From: Cristatella mucedo
Taxonomy: Eukaryota > Bryozoa > Phylactolaemata > Cristatellidae
DNA: 64,000 nucleotides
Assembly (NCBI GenBank): GCA_009760855.2
Contig: WPIO01000014.1
Coordinates: forward strand, 2,967,501 to 3,031,500
Direction of reading: 5' to 3'
Under the pieces are notes generated by a model. That model saw nothing but the letters and a program-made list of their open reading frames with translations, ran no database searches and had not been told where the DNA came from. This document shows, in pieces, positions 33,988-45,255 of this stretch (position 1 is its first letter; each line of letters starts with the position of its first letter). The translations under genes and the position numbers were made by a program.

Positions 33988-34808
33988 TGAATAATAATAA
34001 TAATAATACATTTGATAAGCTGCCCTCAGAGAGCTCACTCTCTTTCTAGGCCCTTTACAATTGCTGCAAAGGAAGCACGATCGAATGGTCAGTAGTGGCA
34101 TGCTCAATAAGCAACAAGAATAACATGGTTAGGGGTGACATGTACATGGTCAGCATGCAAGTTTGGTTAGTGGCAGCATGCACAGTGTCAGCACGCATAA
34201 GCACGTAAAGGACGAGTCACAGGGACTCACTAAATGCTGTGATAAATAGGTACGTTTTTAGTTTCATTTTAAATGTGGACAAGTCAAGAGATGACGTGGC
34301 GCAAGTCGATAGTGAGTTCCAGGCTTTAGGAGCATATGAACTCAAAGCACGGTCTCCAAATAATTTGTGGGGTTTGTAAGAGGTATAGGTAAACAGTTAA
34401 GTTCCGAAAAGTGGGTGGTACGATGCTTAGCTTGGTGGGGGAATAGATCTGATAGGTAGGCTAGAGCCAAAGAATGAAGAGACTTGAAAGCGAGTGACAA
34501 AATATTGAAGCCGATGCTTTGCTTGACTAGGAGCTAGTGCAGGTTGGCCTGGATTGGTCTGATGAAGTTCGAAAAGTGGTGTGATGTGGCAACTGTAATG
34601 CTCACGACAGACAAGCCTAGCTGCAGAGTTTTGCACCAGCTGTAAGCGCCTGAGTGCACAGGCCGGTAGGCCAGCAAGCAGTAAGTTACAGAAGTCAAGA
34701 CGGGATGTCACAAATAAATGGACCAATTTACTTATGGTATCCCTGTCTAAACAAGCCCGAATTTTAGCGATCTTATAAATGTGCATATGGCAGTTACGTG
34801 CACTCATT
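33988..34808 (-). mobile_element. LINE-A 3' part, about 820 bp
   Basis: On the minus strand: [40 protein letters not shown], a broken middle, then a WNSLP-like end, 3' UTR and (ATT)n at 33988. It reaches further 5' than the 700-bp copies. It is sense with respect to OGFOD2, within intron 5. Confidence 0.85.
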
Positions 34809-36369
34809 AGCAAATTATTTCACGTTTTGACACGATACCCATCATTGCTATTTCAGCAGTAGTAGTTCTATAAATAGTATAGTATAAATAGTATAGTAGT
34901 TCTATAAATATATCGCAAAGGAAATAACATAAATGTGATGTCAGAGACTGTGGCGGACTAGCTAACAAACCTAGCTTATCATAAGGGTTGATTAGCTGTA
35001 ATTGGTTCACCAGAGGGACTTTGCTCGTGCCAATATGGATCAGTCACTACAAGAAAAATGTTGTCAAATTACCATCAAAGATCTCCACTATGTAACACGT
35101 GATAGCAATCTTGACACTTTGTACCCACCGATACTCGTCTCTGCGGTGGCACAGTCAAGCAAGTTAGGGGTTGTGGACTTTACCCCCATAGATCATACCG
35201 GAGAGTGATATGCCACTGAAAGTAGCTTGGCATACCACTTTAACCCCACAGCCTGACAGCCACCATACCTGATTTGCAGGGGCAGCTACAGGGGTAGAGG
35301 GCGGCTGCAAAAGCGTGCCTCCGGGTCATTTTTAGGAGAGAGGACGGCAATGCCGAATCCACGATGGCGATACCTGCATGGCAATGCCGGATCCAGATTG
35401 ATCTCTCACAGGCTGTCATGGAGTTATCTCTACCTTGAGGACAGCTCTATGTGAGCTGCACTCTTTCCCACTCGGACCAATCGATCTAGAGTCGTCGATA
35501 GATACATAAAGTTGCTACCATCCCAATGCATAGTCATGACTTTTGGACAGTTTTCCCACCAGCATACCAAGTGTAGTCGCCATTGTAAATGGATATCCCG
35601 GGTGGCCAGCAGCAGATGGAAGCCCCTCTCCTGTTGCTAGAGCATCCGCTGCTGATCTCGAGCTATGTTTATTTCATGAATCTTTTTACACAGAACGTCA
35701 CTTCTGTAGGTCTAACCTCTGTACAGACTGGATTGCAGTGACACTTTGCCAGCAGTGGTAAGCAGCCACTCTTGTTATCTGTGCACCGATTCAGTGCTAA
35801 AGGCATGTACAACAGTAAGAAATTGAAATTAAGAATTAAGAAATTAAGAAATTGCATGCATAGAGACTTTTAAAGCCAGCCATTGTTAACTTAGTCAATC
35901 TGTGGCATTCACTGTGATAAGTCGGTAATGAACTATACGTAATTAAGCCAGGTAGTGGTTCCTGCTTGCAGTGGCCTGACACCGACTGATTTCTAAATGA
36001 GCAATATATTTTCAAGACGCCCCCACTAAGTGCTCACAGCCCTGGCTGGCTTTAGAAGATCTATTGCTTTTATAAACATGCATGGTAGACTGTGTACTGC
36101 GAGTCACTAGTACATAAATTGTCATGTCCAGAGTACAGCTAAAACAGATTGCCTTATGAGACCTCCGGCACTCAACCACTGAGTGTTTTCAAGGTAAGCT
36201 GCACATTAATAAAAGGACTTGCATGATATGCTCTTAGCTTGTTCTGCTTATGAGCGCCGAAAAATAACCCCTGAGTGGTTACTGACAGTGACATCTCTCA
36301 CGTCTACTGAAGGTGAAGATTTTTACAAGAGGAAGATTTCTGACCACCGGCCTTGTAAAAGAAAAATAA
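34809..36369. other. OGFOD2 intron 5, no gene recognised
   Basis: Short direct repeats of TAGTTCTATAAATA lie at 34860-34910, and an AATTAAGAA microsatellite-like run at 35820-35850. Nothing else recognised. Confidence 0.35.
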
Positions 36370-36535
36370 AGGTGGGTTGATTCTACCGTCTCGTTTACGT
36401 AGCAGCAGAATAGCCTTAGAATTATATCACCCTGCTTACAGTAAATAGTAAGAAATTGCCAGCAGCAGGACTCGAACCCTCTACTGGGGTCGTGAAGTGC
36501 AAGCACCATATCCCTATGCTAAGACCTAAGGTCAC
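36370..36535 (-). mobile_element. SINE-C copy
   Basis: On the minus strand: TAGCATAGGGATATGGTGCT head, GAGGGTTCGAGTCCTGCTGC (B box) and the TCTGCTGCTACGTAAACGAG end. It abuts the 5' end of the LINE-A element at about 36545. Confidence 0.75.
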
Positions 36536-37737
36536 ATTCTGGCCTCCCGACACCAAGCGATACTCGAGTTTCTTGTCCGTTGCAGAATTCTCTTCCGAAA
36601 ACCGAAGTTCTTGCGAATATCGTTAATAGAAACCGATACAGCTAAGACCTGTTTAAAGCTTATCTGTTTGTTGTTTGACAGTAGCACGTAAGAAATTACG
36701 CGTCTGTGGAGATCTAAGTGCTTATCCCTTCAGGCTGGGTCTGCCACGCCGGCGGTGGCCGTTAGATACGTCTGCGGCTAGTAACCTGCATATTAGTTAT
36801 GATCGTGCGTACCTATAATCACTTCGTTATTGTAGTTCAAATGCATTCCTAGATGTTATTACTGCTGCTAAGATCCGTCTATTCTGCATTACCAAAAGAA
36901 AAGCGCCCGGAGCCGACACGGGGCCCGCGAGCTGATACCCCTTGTTCGGTGGGAGCTTCGAGCTAAGTACCTGCTCGTTTGGTATTCCTGGCATTGCCTC
37001 GAACCATTCAATGCGTTGTCCTTCGATGTGAATCTCTCCAACTTAGTGGTCATCAGGCCTACTATAACTCCGGCGACCCAACTTAACACTTGTCTTTAGA
37101 ATCCTTGCTCAATGTGTAATAAACCCCTTGTAATAGGCGACCTTATTTCTGAAAATGGCCTCAACCGGCTCGCCTAGACTGAAACTTGGCTAAAATCGAT
37201 GAACTGCCGGACAATTAAAGATGCAACCCCGACTGGCTTCTCCTTCTTTCACAACCCCAGATCAATCTAAACTGGACGTGGAATCGCCATTATCATGTGC
37301 TCAAAATTCAATTTCAAGCCATTTGCAGTACCCACGAACCAGACCGTCTTTTGAATCGATTGTCTTGTTTTCACCCGAAAACAAGCTACCGATGGTGGCA
37401 GTAGTTTTATCGCCCACCAGGTACCAAATCCTCTTTTATCTCAGATTTCTCCGATCTCATTTCGATGCTGTGTGCAAGAAATCAATCCTTCCTCGTTATG
37501 GGTGATTTCAAAATTCACTTTGATAACTTATCTGCTGCCTTCAGCACTGAATTTCGTGCATCGACTGACTCATTGTCTCATGTGGCTCATTTGCATGTTA
37601 CTACTGACATCAAGGGTCACACATTCGACCAAACTTTCTCATAAAACTGTACTTTATCATCACCAATTATTACAAAATTCTGATAATCTGACCACGTGCA
37701 GATCTCATTCAATCTGCAGTGTGTGCCCTCCTCATCC

Positions 37738-38434
37738 TCATAATAATAATAATGCACTTGATAAAGCGCCCTCAGAGAACTCAAGCTCTTTCTAGGCGCT
37801 TTACATTTGCTGCAAAGGGAAACACGATTGAATGGTGAGTAATATTATGCTTGATAAACTACATGGATAACATGGTTAGGGGTGACATGCACAGAGTCAG
37901 CATGCAAATGTGGTTAGTGGCAGCATGCACATGTCAGCATGCATAAGCACATGAAGGACGAATCACAGGCATCCACTAAATGCTGTCCTAGATAGGTGTT
38001 TTTTAAGTTCTTTTTAAATGTGGTCAAGTCAGGGGATGTTCTGACGCAAGACGGGAGTGAGTTCCAGGCTTTGGGAGCATACGAACTAAATGCACGGTCT
38101 CCAAAGTATTTGAGGTTTGTACGAGGTATTAGTAAACTGTTGGATTCCGAAAAGTGGGTGGTAGGATGCATGGCCTGGTGGGGAGTAGATCTGAGAGATA
38201 GGCTGGAGCCAAAGAATAAAGTGACCTAAAAGTGAGCGACAAAACCTTGAAGTCGATGCGTTTCTTGACTGGTGGCCCGTGCAGGTCGGTGAGAAGTGGT
38301 GTGATGTGGTTTGATGTGGCTACTGCGATGCTCATGACAGACAAGCCTAGCTGGAGTTTTGCACCATCTGTTAGCGCCTGATTGCACATGCCGGTAGGCC
38401 AACAAGCAGTGAGCTATAGAAATCAAGACGGGAT
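37738..38434 (-). mobile_element. LINE-A 3' copy nested inside LINE-A copy 1
   Basis: On the minus strand it runs from ATCCCGTCTTGATTTC through frameshifted C-terminal coding (FGDRAFSSYAPKAWNSLPSC) to the 3' UTR and (ATT)n. Host LINE sequence stops at CTCCTCATCCTC and resumes at CTTATCTAAAATCACC. The insertion therefore postdates the host element. Confidence 0.9.
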
Positions 38435-39320
38435 CTTATCTAAAATCACCTGTGAATCTGGAAACCTCAAGATGCACGACATCGATGCTATTCGTGCGAG
38501 AATATCTGATTTGCTTCTGCTGCTCAATCTGCCTTCCGATCTGCCATCACTGGTAGATTGCTTTAACACGACACTAGCTGACATGCTCGGTGAGTTTGCA
38601 CCTCTAAATAAATGCACTGTGCCGCTTGCGAAGATGGCCTTTGGTTTACCGCAGACATTCAACTAGCTAGGTCTACTAAGCTCAAGCTTGAAAAAGCCTA
38701 CAAAAGATCAGGACTGACTGTCCATCGACTGGCATAGGAGGACTACTGTAGGTCGTAAAAATCGATCCAATCAAAGGCTAAGTCTAGTTTCTATATAAAC
38801 ATAGTTGAATCACATATGCACAATCCAAAAATGTTCATGTCAACGATCAACCATCTCCTTAACTGCTCTCAGGTCAGCTTTTTACCTAGTGATCGCTGTG
38901 ATGACTTAGCTGATTGCTTCTCTAGCTTCTTTGTCAACAAGTTAGACACGATCAAAGAGTTAATCACTAAGGTGGCAACAACCTGCCTGGAATCCTGTCC
39001 CCCAATTCCATGCAGCACCTCGACGTCTACATTCAAAGAGGTCACTAGTGACTTCATCCTGAAATTCATATCCCAATCAAAAAAGACAACTAGTCTTCTG
39101 GACCCTAATCCCACTGCCCTGCTTCTACGATGAATTGATCTGGTGCTGCCATGCACAAGTAACATCATAAATGCAATAGGCCTCAGGTCATGTTCCAGCA
39201 ACGTTTAAAAAGGCTGTAGTCAGGCCTTTACTCAAGACAGCAATACTAGACCAAGAGAGCTAGAGTAACTTCCTACCAGTCTCCCTTCTACCGTTTCTAT
39301 CAAAGACACTGGAACGAGTC

Positions 39321-40106
39321 GTGGCAGACTCGCTGAACTCAAATATTGAAACTTCAAGCCTGTTAGTAAGTTCCAGTCTAGTTTTCGACCTAGTCACTAA
39401 ACAGTCAGCATTGCTCCGGATGTACAACGACCTACTTAGGAATGCAAATTTAAGTAGAGTATCTCTGCTTGTTTTGCTCGATCTTTCAGCAGCTTTTGAT
39501 ACTATCGATCACCAAGTCCTTCTTGAGCACCTCTCATGTCGCCTGGTCATCACTGACACCGCATTACAATGTTTCAGGCCCTATCTCAGTGGGAGACTCC
39601 AGAGTATTGATGTGAATGGTAACAGATCATTTGAGGAACCTCTGAGATACAGGGCAACTCAGCGCTCTGTGCTTGAACCCACTCTTTTCGCGGTGTATAC
39701 TCTGCCTCTAGCCGATCTGATTGCCAGGCAATCCTATACAGATGGCATTCAGTTGTACCTTTGCTTTGATCCCTCCCAGCCCTCCAGCACATCGAATTCT
39801 CTCAACTCCTTTGTTGCATGTACTGATGACATCTGCACATGGATGCAAGCCAACTTTCTTGAATTAAATGATGGTAAAACCAACTTACTAGTTATGGACA
39901 AACCAAGTGTTATTCAGAAACTGGAAAGGCTAACGCTCAAAATCGGCTCTGTTAGCATATCTCTTGTTAAATCTGCACAAAATCTAGGTGTCATCTTCCA
40001 AAGTGACCTTTCATTAGGCGACCACATCAGCTCTACAGCCAAGTCTGCCTACTTTCAGCTATATAACATAGCTAAAATTCGGGACATTTGTGACATCCCA
40101 TCTTGA
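39321..40106 (+). pseudogene. LINE-A copy 1 reverse transcriptase fragment
   Basis: The longest surviving frame in copy 1 is 261 codons. It carries RT palm motif A (LDLSAAFDTIDH), a degenerate GVPQGSVLGP equivalent (RATQRSVLEPTLF) and a mutated catalytic box (YTDG in place of YADD). The post-RT segment CTWMQANFLELNDGKTNLLV follows. The frame is interrupted at both ends and cannot encode an active RT. Confidence 0.85.
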
Positions 40107-40295
40107 CTTCTGTAACTGACTGCTTGCTGGTCAACCAGCCTGTGCAATCAGGTGCTTACAGCTGATGCCAAACTTTGCAGCTTGGCTTGTCTGTCGTAAG
40201 CCTTGCAGTTGCCACATCACACCATTTCTCTTCGACCTGCACTGGCTACCAGTCAAGCAAAGCATCGATTTCAAGATTTTGTCACTATATGCTAG

Positions 40296-40460
40296 CTGTG
40301 TCAACATCCTCTTTTTTATAGCAACAGAAGAGCCTTTATTGCTATCACCGCTGCTTGCAGCATTAATAAAGAATCGCCCACTGCAGGATTCGAACCCACG
40401 ATTTCGGGACCCAGGTCATAAAAAGCAACCACCTTACCTAGTGTGCCACCACGGCTCTCT
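40296..40460 (-). mobile_element. SINE-C inserted in LINE-A copy 1
   Basis: On the minus strand: TGGTGGCACACTAGGTAAGG head (A-box-like), TCGTGGGTTCGAATCCTGCA (intact B box), GCGGTGATAGCAATAAAGGC body. The LINE reading (TTTTGTCACT/CACTTTTAGGTCC) resumes on either side with a short CACT-type duplication. Confidence 0.88.
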
Positions 40461-40960
40461 ACTCACTTTTAGGTCCCTTCATTCTTTGGCTCCAGCCTAT
40501 CTATCAGATCTACTTCTCCACCAGGACAAGCATCGTACCACCTGCTTTTCGGAATCCAATCGTTTACCTATATCTCGTACGAACCTCACATCCTTTGGAG
40601 ACCGTGCCAATAGTTCGTATACTCCCAAAGACTGGAACTCACTCCCGACTTTCGTCCCGACATCCTCTGACTTGACCAAATTCAAAAAGAAACTAAAACG
40701 CATTTATTCATCACACTATTTAGTTGGTCTCTGTATTTTGATCTTTACATGTTTGTGCACGCTGACACTGTGCATGCTGCCACTAAGCAAACTTGCATGC
40801 TGACCCTGTGCATGTCACCCCTAACCCAGTTATTCTTGTTGTTTATTGAGCATGCTGCCACTAACCATTCGATCGAGCTTCGTTTGCAGCAAATGTAAAG
40901 TGCCTAGAAAGAGATTTAGTTCTTTGAGGGTGCTATATCAAATGTATTATTATTATTATT

Positions 40961-42061
40961 ATTACTATTAAAGAAAGACAAAGTGTCAGGCACACTCAAT
41001 GTCTGCATCAAACCCTGACTGATTTGGGGTGTTCTTTGTCAGTGAACAAAAAGTTGATCTTTGACAGTCGAGATTTGGTGGTAGATGGAGAACAGTGTCT
41101 ATGTGTGTATACACAAGTCTCTACCACTTGCTTTTGCTGTCACTAGCTGTTCCGTTTTGGTCAGGGAGTACTTCAGTTAATCGGGCCATTAACACTTGTA
41201 GTCTCGGTCACCCATTGAGGATTTGATAACCAGCATGGCCTCCCACTTCTGACAGGAGGTTGCTATATGCCATTCTTGGTCATGTGAATTATTTTGCTGA
41301 TTGCTTGATGCATCGGGTTGGCGGTCTAGAGAGCTGCATAAAACTTTATGCACCATAGCCTAAACCCTATCAGCAAGCACAACCAGAAGAAACTGTATAG
41401 CTCACCATAAACAAGGACCCCGAGACATGGACTGAAATCAGGAAACTGACAAGTTTGCCTGCCACAATCAGAATATGCTACAAAGTGGTAAAGAACAGGC
41501 TTGCGTTATCAGCATATACCTCTACTGCTTCACAGCCGGCAATCGTCCAGGCTCTATACTGTGTACTAGGTCTACCAGCACTAACCATGAGACACACTGG
41601 TAAATATATCCCAGAAATTAAGTCATGTGCCACCGTTGCCAATGGAGCTGTGATGGCTCCCGGTAGTTGATCAAATCGATACAGAGAAAAATTCTGAGTC
41701 GTACCTGTTGAGAGTTTTGCAGTTCCATAATACATCAATGGATCTCTACGAAACTCGGACTTTTATTTCACAAACGTAGAGTTGTACAGCAATGAGTATA
41801 TGTAGTTTTTCAGAGCTCTTTTATTATTGCGTACTAGCATTCTACGGACAGGTCAGCTAATATAAATCCACCAACTCAGCCTACCGTCAGCCAGACATAC
41901 ACTGAGCCTCAAACGAATACTCAAAGTATGGCCCACCTGCAGTGGCAGTTAATTCTTCAAGGTTTTCTAAAATGCCAGGCATATATTCCAGTTATGTGAA
42001 GCATGTGAAAATATTTACTGAAAGTCCAAAACAAACACACATGCTGCTGGTATGCATGTGT
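40961..42061. other. OGFOD2 intron 5, no gene recognised
   Basis: Complementary open frames at 41455-41738 on both strands have no recognised motif. May belong to an unrecognised transposon next to the Tc1 remnant. Confidence 0.35.
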
Positions 42062-42300
42062 TTAGTGTGACATCGTCCCACCACGATTCATTACAACCTT
42101 CCTTGTCTGGCTAGGCATAGAAGCCATCAGCTTCCGCATGTTCTTTTCTGCTGTAGCACATTCCAATAAGCCTGAATTTTTCTGAAAATGTAGGTTATTG
42201 ATGTAGGTGGAACACTCTGCCTTAGCTACCTGTCTATATTGCTTCATAGTCGTTTTATGGGGCTCAAATCAGGCCAATGGTTGGGCCATTGCAGCAGCAC
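42062..42300 (-). pseudogene. Tc1/mariner transposase C-terminal fragment
   Basis: In broken minus-strand frames it reads LQWPNHWPDLSPI, the DDE-region hallmark (QWP..SPDLNPIE). It then reads MASMPSQTRKVVMNRGGTMS, matching the Tc1-like C-terminus (L..SMPRR...VI..RGG.T). The aspartate is present but the following NPIE is SPIK, and there are stops between the blocks. No terminal inverted repeat identified. Confidence 0.7.
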
Positions 42301-42373
42301 CTAACAAGGATTTGTCAAACAGTTCCACTATATCTGTCATGTACTGACATTCTAAGGACCAGCAAAAACACTT

Positions 42374-42553
42374 TGCTTAAGTGGGAACCTTTTTGCAAAA
42401 GCCTTATTCCAAATACTAAGAAAAACCTTACCTTAACTTCCTATAACAGATATAAGAGCTCACTGCTTAAGTGGGAACCTTTTTGCAAAAGCCTTATTCC
42501 AAATACTAAGAAAAACCTTACCTTAACTTCCTATAACAGATATAAGAGCTCAC
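42374..42553 (+). repeat. Perfect 90-bp tandem duplication
   Basis: Two identical 90-bp units, 42374-42463 and 42464-42553, starting TGCTTAAGTGGGAACC. 90 is divisible by three, so the plus-strand frame repeats a 30-residue block (KWEPFCKSLIPNTKK...). Zero divergence implies a very recent event or an assembly duplication. Confidence 0.97.
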
Positions 42554-42762
42554 TGCCTGTGGACTAGCTTCGTTGAGTCACATCAGAAATAGTCACAGCA
42601 TGGTCAGGGAGGATATCACTGTGCCATCTTGAGAGGTGAAGTGTGCCACCTTGCCACTGACCAGCAGACAGATGGACTTTCTCCCTTTAATTGGTACATA
42701 TAAGGCAACCTTCACAATCTAGACCAATGCAGGTAAACGAATCGCATAGCAAGTTAACTCAC

Positions 42763-42887
42763 CCCATTCTGGTTCATGCTGTTAGGTTGCACTTTTGGCA
42801 ATGGTGACCCGGTGAAATGCTTTAATTCGAGGATGACATCCCGGCAGTACTCTTCGGTGAACACACGAAACGTGTAGATACCCGCAG
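42763..42887 (-). CDS. OGFOD2: OGFOD2 exon 5
   Basis: The 125-nt exon (2 bases + 41 codons, residues 136-177) reads GIYTFRVFTEEYCRDVILEL, then KHFTGSPLPKVQPNSMNQNG. It matches the OGFOD2 segment IY..PVFT..FC..L..ELE.FE....PK.RPN.MN.YG that leads into the catalytic core. The acceptor is TTTTATCTTGCTTCTATAG and the donor a consensus GTGAGT. The intron to exon 6 is 9.5 kb and holds LINE-A copy 1, and the intron before it is only 120 bp. Confidence 0.95.
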
Positions 42888-43007
42888 CTATAGAAGCAAG
42901 ATAAAATGTCATCAACATCAACTTCACGCACTTGACATTCACAATGGGATTTAAAATATGATGCACTCTTTCTCTATCTCTCCTCCTTCTCTGCTGCCCA
43001 TCCCTAC

Positions 43008-43128
43008 CTTCTTCAATCACATAGCCTTGCTCCAACAGATGGTCCAAAGCCAACAATCGATTCTTACTGCACTTCTGCTGACTGCAGTAGTCAACTGCTG
43101 ATACAAACTCTGTCGTAAGATATTCAGC
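43008..43128 (-). CDS. OGFOD2: OGFOD2 exon 4
   Basis: The 121-nt exon (40 codons + 1 base, residues 96-135) reads AEYLTTEFVSAVDYCSQQKC, then SKNRLLALDHLLEQGYVIEE. It corresponds to the APEFL..V.Y.......L..LL..LE linker of OGFOD2. The acceptor is TCAAATTTGCAG and the donor GTAGGG. The phase-1 overhang joins exon 5 to give EEAGIYTFRVF (codon GCT). Confidence 0.93.
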
Positions 43129-43269
43129 CTGCAAATTTGAAATTAAAAATGTTCAAGGCTAGCAAGTTGTAACATATTTACCACTATTAAGAGTGGACCC
43201 TGAGTTTCAATCCATGCATTCCAGTAGCACTGCATAAATCCGGCTGCCAGATTTTAAAATAAAAAATAT

Positions 43270-43405
43270 AATTCATTTGTATAGCACCCCAAGAGAACTT
43301 AATCTCTATATAGGTGTTTCACATGTGCCTCGCGGCCCACGACCTCAGCCAGACCTTGATCGGGGCTAGCACCTTAACTGCTGGACCAAACCAGCTCGGC
43401 AAAAA
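43270..43405 (-). mobile_element. SINE-D copy
   Basis: On the minus strand: GGTCCAGCAGTTAAGGTGCT head, GAGGTCGTGGGCCGCGAGGC (decayed B box), GAGATTAAGTTCTCTTGGGG and an ATGAATTAT end. Confidence 0.8.
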
Positions 43406-44619
43406 TGTTACGTGAACCTGACGTGATTCGACACATTTTTATTTTCACACCAAGTAATATCAGAGAAAAGGCAATGCTCAAGTATTATGAATCAGCACTG
43501 GTGACCATTGGTTAGACATCACACTTCCTTTTTGGGAAGTCACCAATAAGAACTAGCAAGAGCGTATAAAATGCATTCGTGCATGATCAACAATCACCAC
43601 TCAACCCTTCTCACGGCATTTAAATCAGATGCTCAAGTGAACAAGCTGCCTATGTGCTTCTACAGCCCACTGATACCCCCCAGCCCAAGCATATGACTTA
43701 CATCCAGAGAAGCTTCTGGGCTTAACAGCTCGATGGTGTTGAAATAGTATACACAGCACTTGAGCTTGGAGGATGAACAGCATAGCCATATATGTTACTC
43801 TCTGGATGTTGAAAGATCATGAGGGCCAGACTGATAGGCTCTATACGCAGAACAGTCTAGCTACAGACAATACCACTCGAACAGGGCCGAATCGATATTC
43901 ATAGAGCTGCTGACAGCAACGAGTAGAGACCAGGGAATAGAGAGTAGCAGGTACGCAGATGCTGTTAAGTGGAAAAGGGCTCTCAAGCTCCAAAAAGAAG
44001 AACGTTGCCATAATGATTAAACAAACATTTTATAAATATGTTGTTGCTCACGTTCCTATCGTTTTATTATTCCTTGATAATTAAAATTTCACTTCAATCT
44101 GTCTGTATTTTGCGAGCAATGAATAGCCCTAGATCATGTAACTTACACTGAAGATTTCCGTAGTCAAGCTGGTCTTGAAAGCCTGTAAGGACTTCACACT
44201 CCGAACGCACTCTGACAACGAATTCCCAAAGCACCACAATATGAAAATGTAAGACCGCTGGCCTTTATCAACATCTTGAGTGACGGGCAGGAACATACAG
44301 TCAACTCTTACACAGATCGCTCCTTTAGGACCTGAGGCATCTATTCAGCTTTTATTTTCCCAACGGCATCGAGATAAACGGGAGCCCTAGAATACCCTGA
44401 AGATGAATTAGCAAAATCCAGTGCTGAACACAAAGGAGGCCACAGCCCTAAAAAAAATTTGCCACGTTTGCCAATGCCTCGAGTCAAGCTGTCAGGCTAC
44501 AGCCATTTCAAGACACTGGCCACGTAAAAGCATTCAAAGAACTTGAGAGGTGTGCACACTTTTGCATGCACGGGGAATCAAGAAAATCACCGAATTTATT
44601 TTCTGGCTGCATGCTCACC
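43406..44619. other. OGFOD2 intron 3, no feature recognised
   Basis: No repeat family or exon recognised. Confidence 0.35.
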
Positions 44620-44790
44620 CACATGCTATACTGGCCTTAGCTCAGCTATGATGCGCTTGCAGGTTCAAGACCAGGGCGGTGGGCTGGAGTCCTGCAGCAG
44701 GAAATCTGTATTGACAGTCCAAAGAGGGTGAAAGCCGCTAAGGCTCTTTGGCTGCTGCGTAAAAGAGGCTGAAGAATCAGCTGCTCTTTG
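44620..44790 (+). mobile_element. SINE-C copy
   Basis: GGCCTTAGCTCAGCTATGAT head, GGTGGGCTGGAGTCCTGCAG region, GTGAAAGCCGCTAAGGCTCT body and the AGAGGCTGAAGAATCAGCTG end. Confidence 0.65.
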
Positions 44791-44989
44791 CTTTACCTTT
44801 CCCATGTGCAGCTTCGGTCACCGAGTAATGAGAAGGATCATTTCCAACGCCATCGACAGAGCAGGAGAATGGGCTGTGAGCCACTACTGGCAGACACCTC
44901 CGACACGAGTTAAGTAGGATGCAAGAGTGGGACCCAAGCACTGCATTGAAGGGACAGCCTGCAGCAAATGTGATAAACAAAATATAAAC

Positions 44990-45110
44990 ATTAGAATACC
45001 TTTGTATAGCACCCTAAGAGAACTTGATCTCTATCCAGGCACTTCACATATACCGTAAAGGCAAGCACTTTAACCAGCAGGCCAAACTAGGGTGGCACAC
45101 CAAGACCTGA
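44990..45110 (-). mobile_element. SINE-D fragment
   Basis: On the minus strand: GCCTGCTGGTTAAAGTGCTT head, a deletion through the B-box region, then GAGATCAAGTTCTCTTAGGG and the ATACAAAGGTATT end. Confidence 0.65.
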
Positions 45111-45255
45111 ATGCCCTTCTGCACGAGATGGCGCTATACAAATTCCACAAAAATAGCAGAGCATCTACCTGACCAGCCTAAATTATAGAGCTGCATGAGA
45201 GCCATCCCGGCTTTAAGCCTATTTGCAGCAGGCTTTCCTCAAGCCCGCGAGCTGG

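Larger units (their letters stand above)
36545..40960 (+). mobile_element. Near full-length LINE-A (copy 1), nested insertions, dead
   Basis: The 5' end is shared with copy 2 at 46.2 kb (AACCGATACAGCTAAGACC-type block). A decayed endonuclease region follows (TETWLKS near 37170, then a piece near 37221-37640). The RT region starts near 38440 and keeps LLVLLDLSAAFDTIDHQVLL (motif A) and a C-terminus split by a SINE. The element ends in (ATT)n at about 40960. It is interrupted by a reverse-oriented LINE-A (37738-38434) and a SINE-C (40296-40460). Stops and frameshifts abolish coding, and the catalytic Y.DD reads YTDG. It sits in OGFOD2 intron 5, antisense to the gene. Confidence 0.88.

Noticed and set aside
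44795-44972. Minus-strand cysteine-rich segment (CPFNAVLGSHSC...) with CTGCAG acceptor and GTAAAG donor
   Set aside because: Lies in OGFOD2 intron 3, matches no OGFOD2 sequence or known module, and abuts a SINE-C. OGFOD2 is complete without it.
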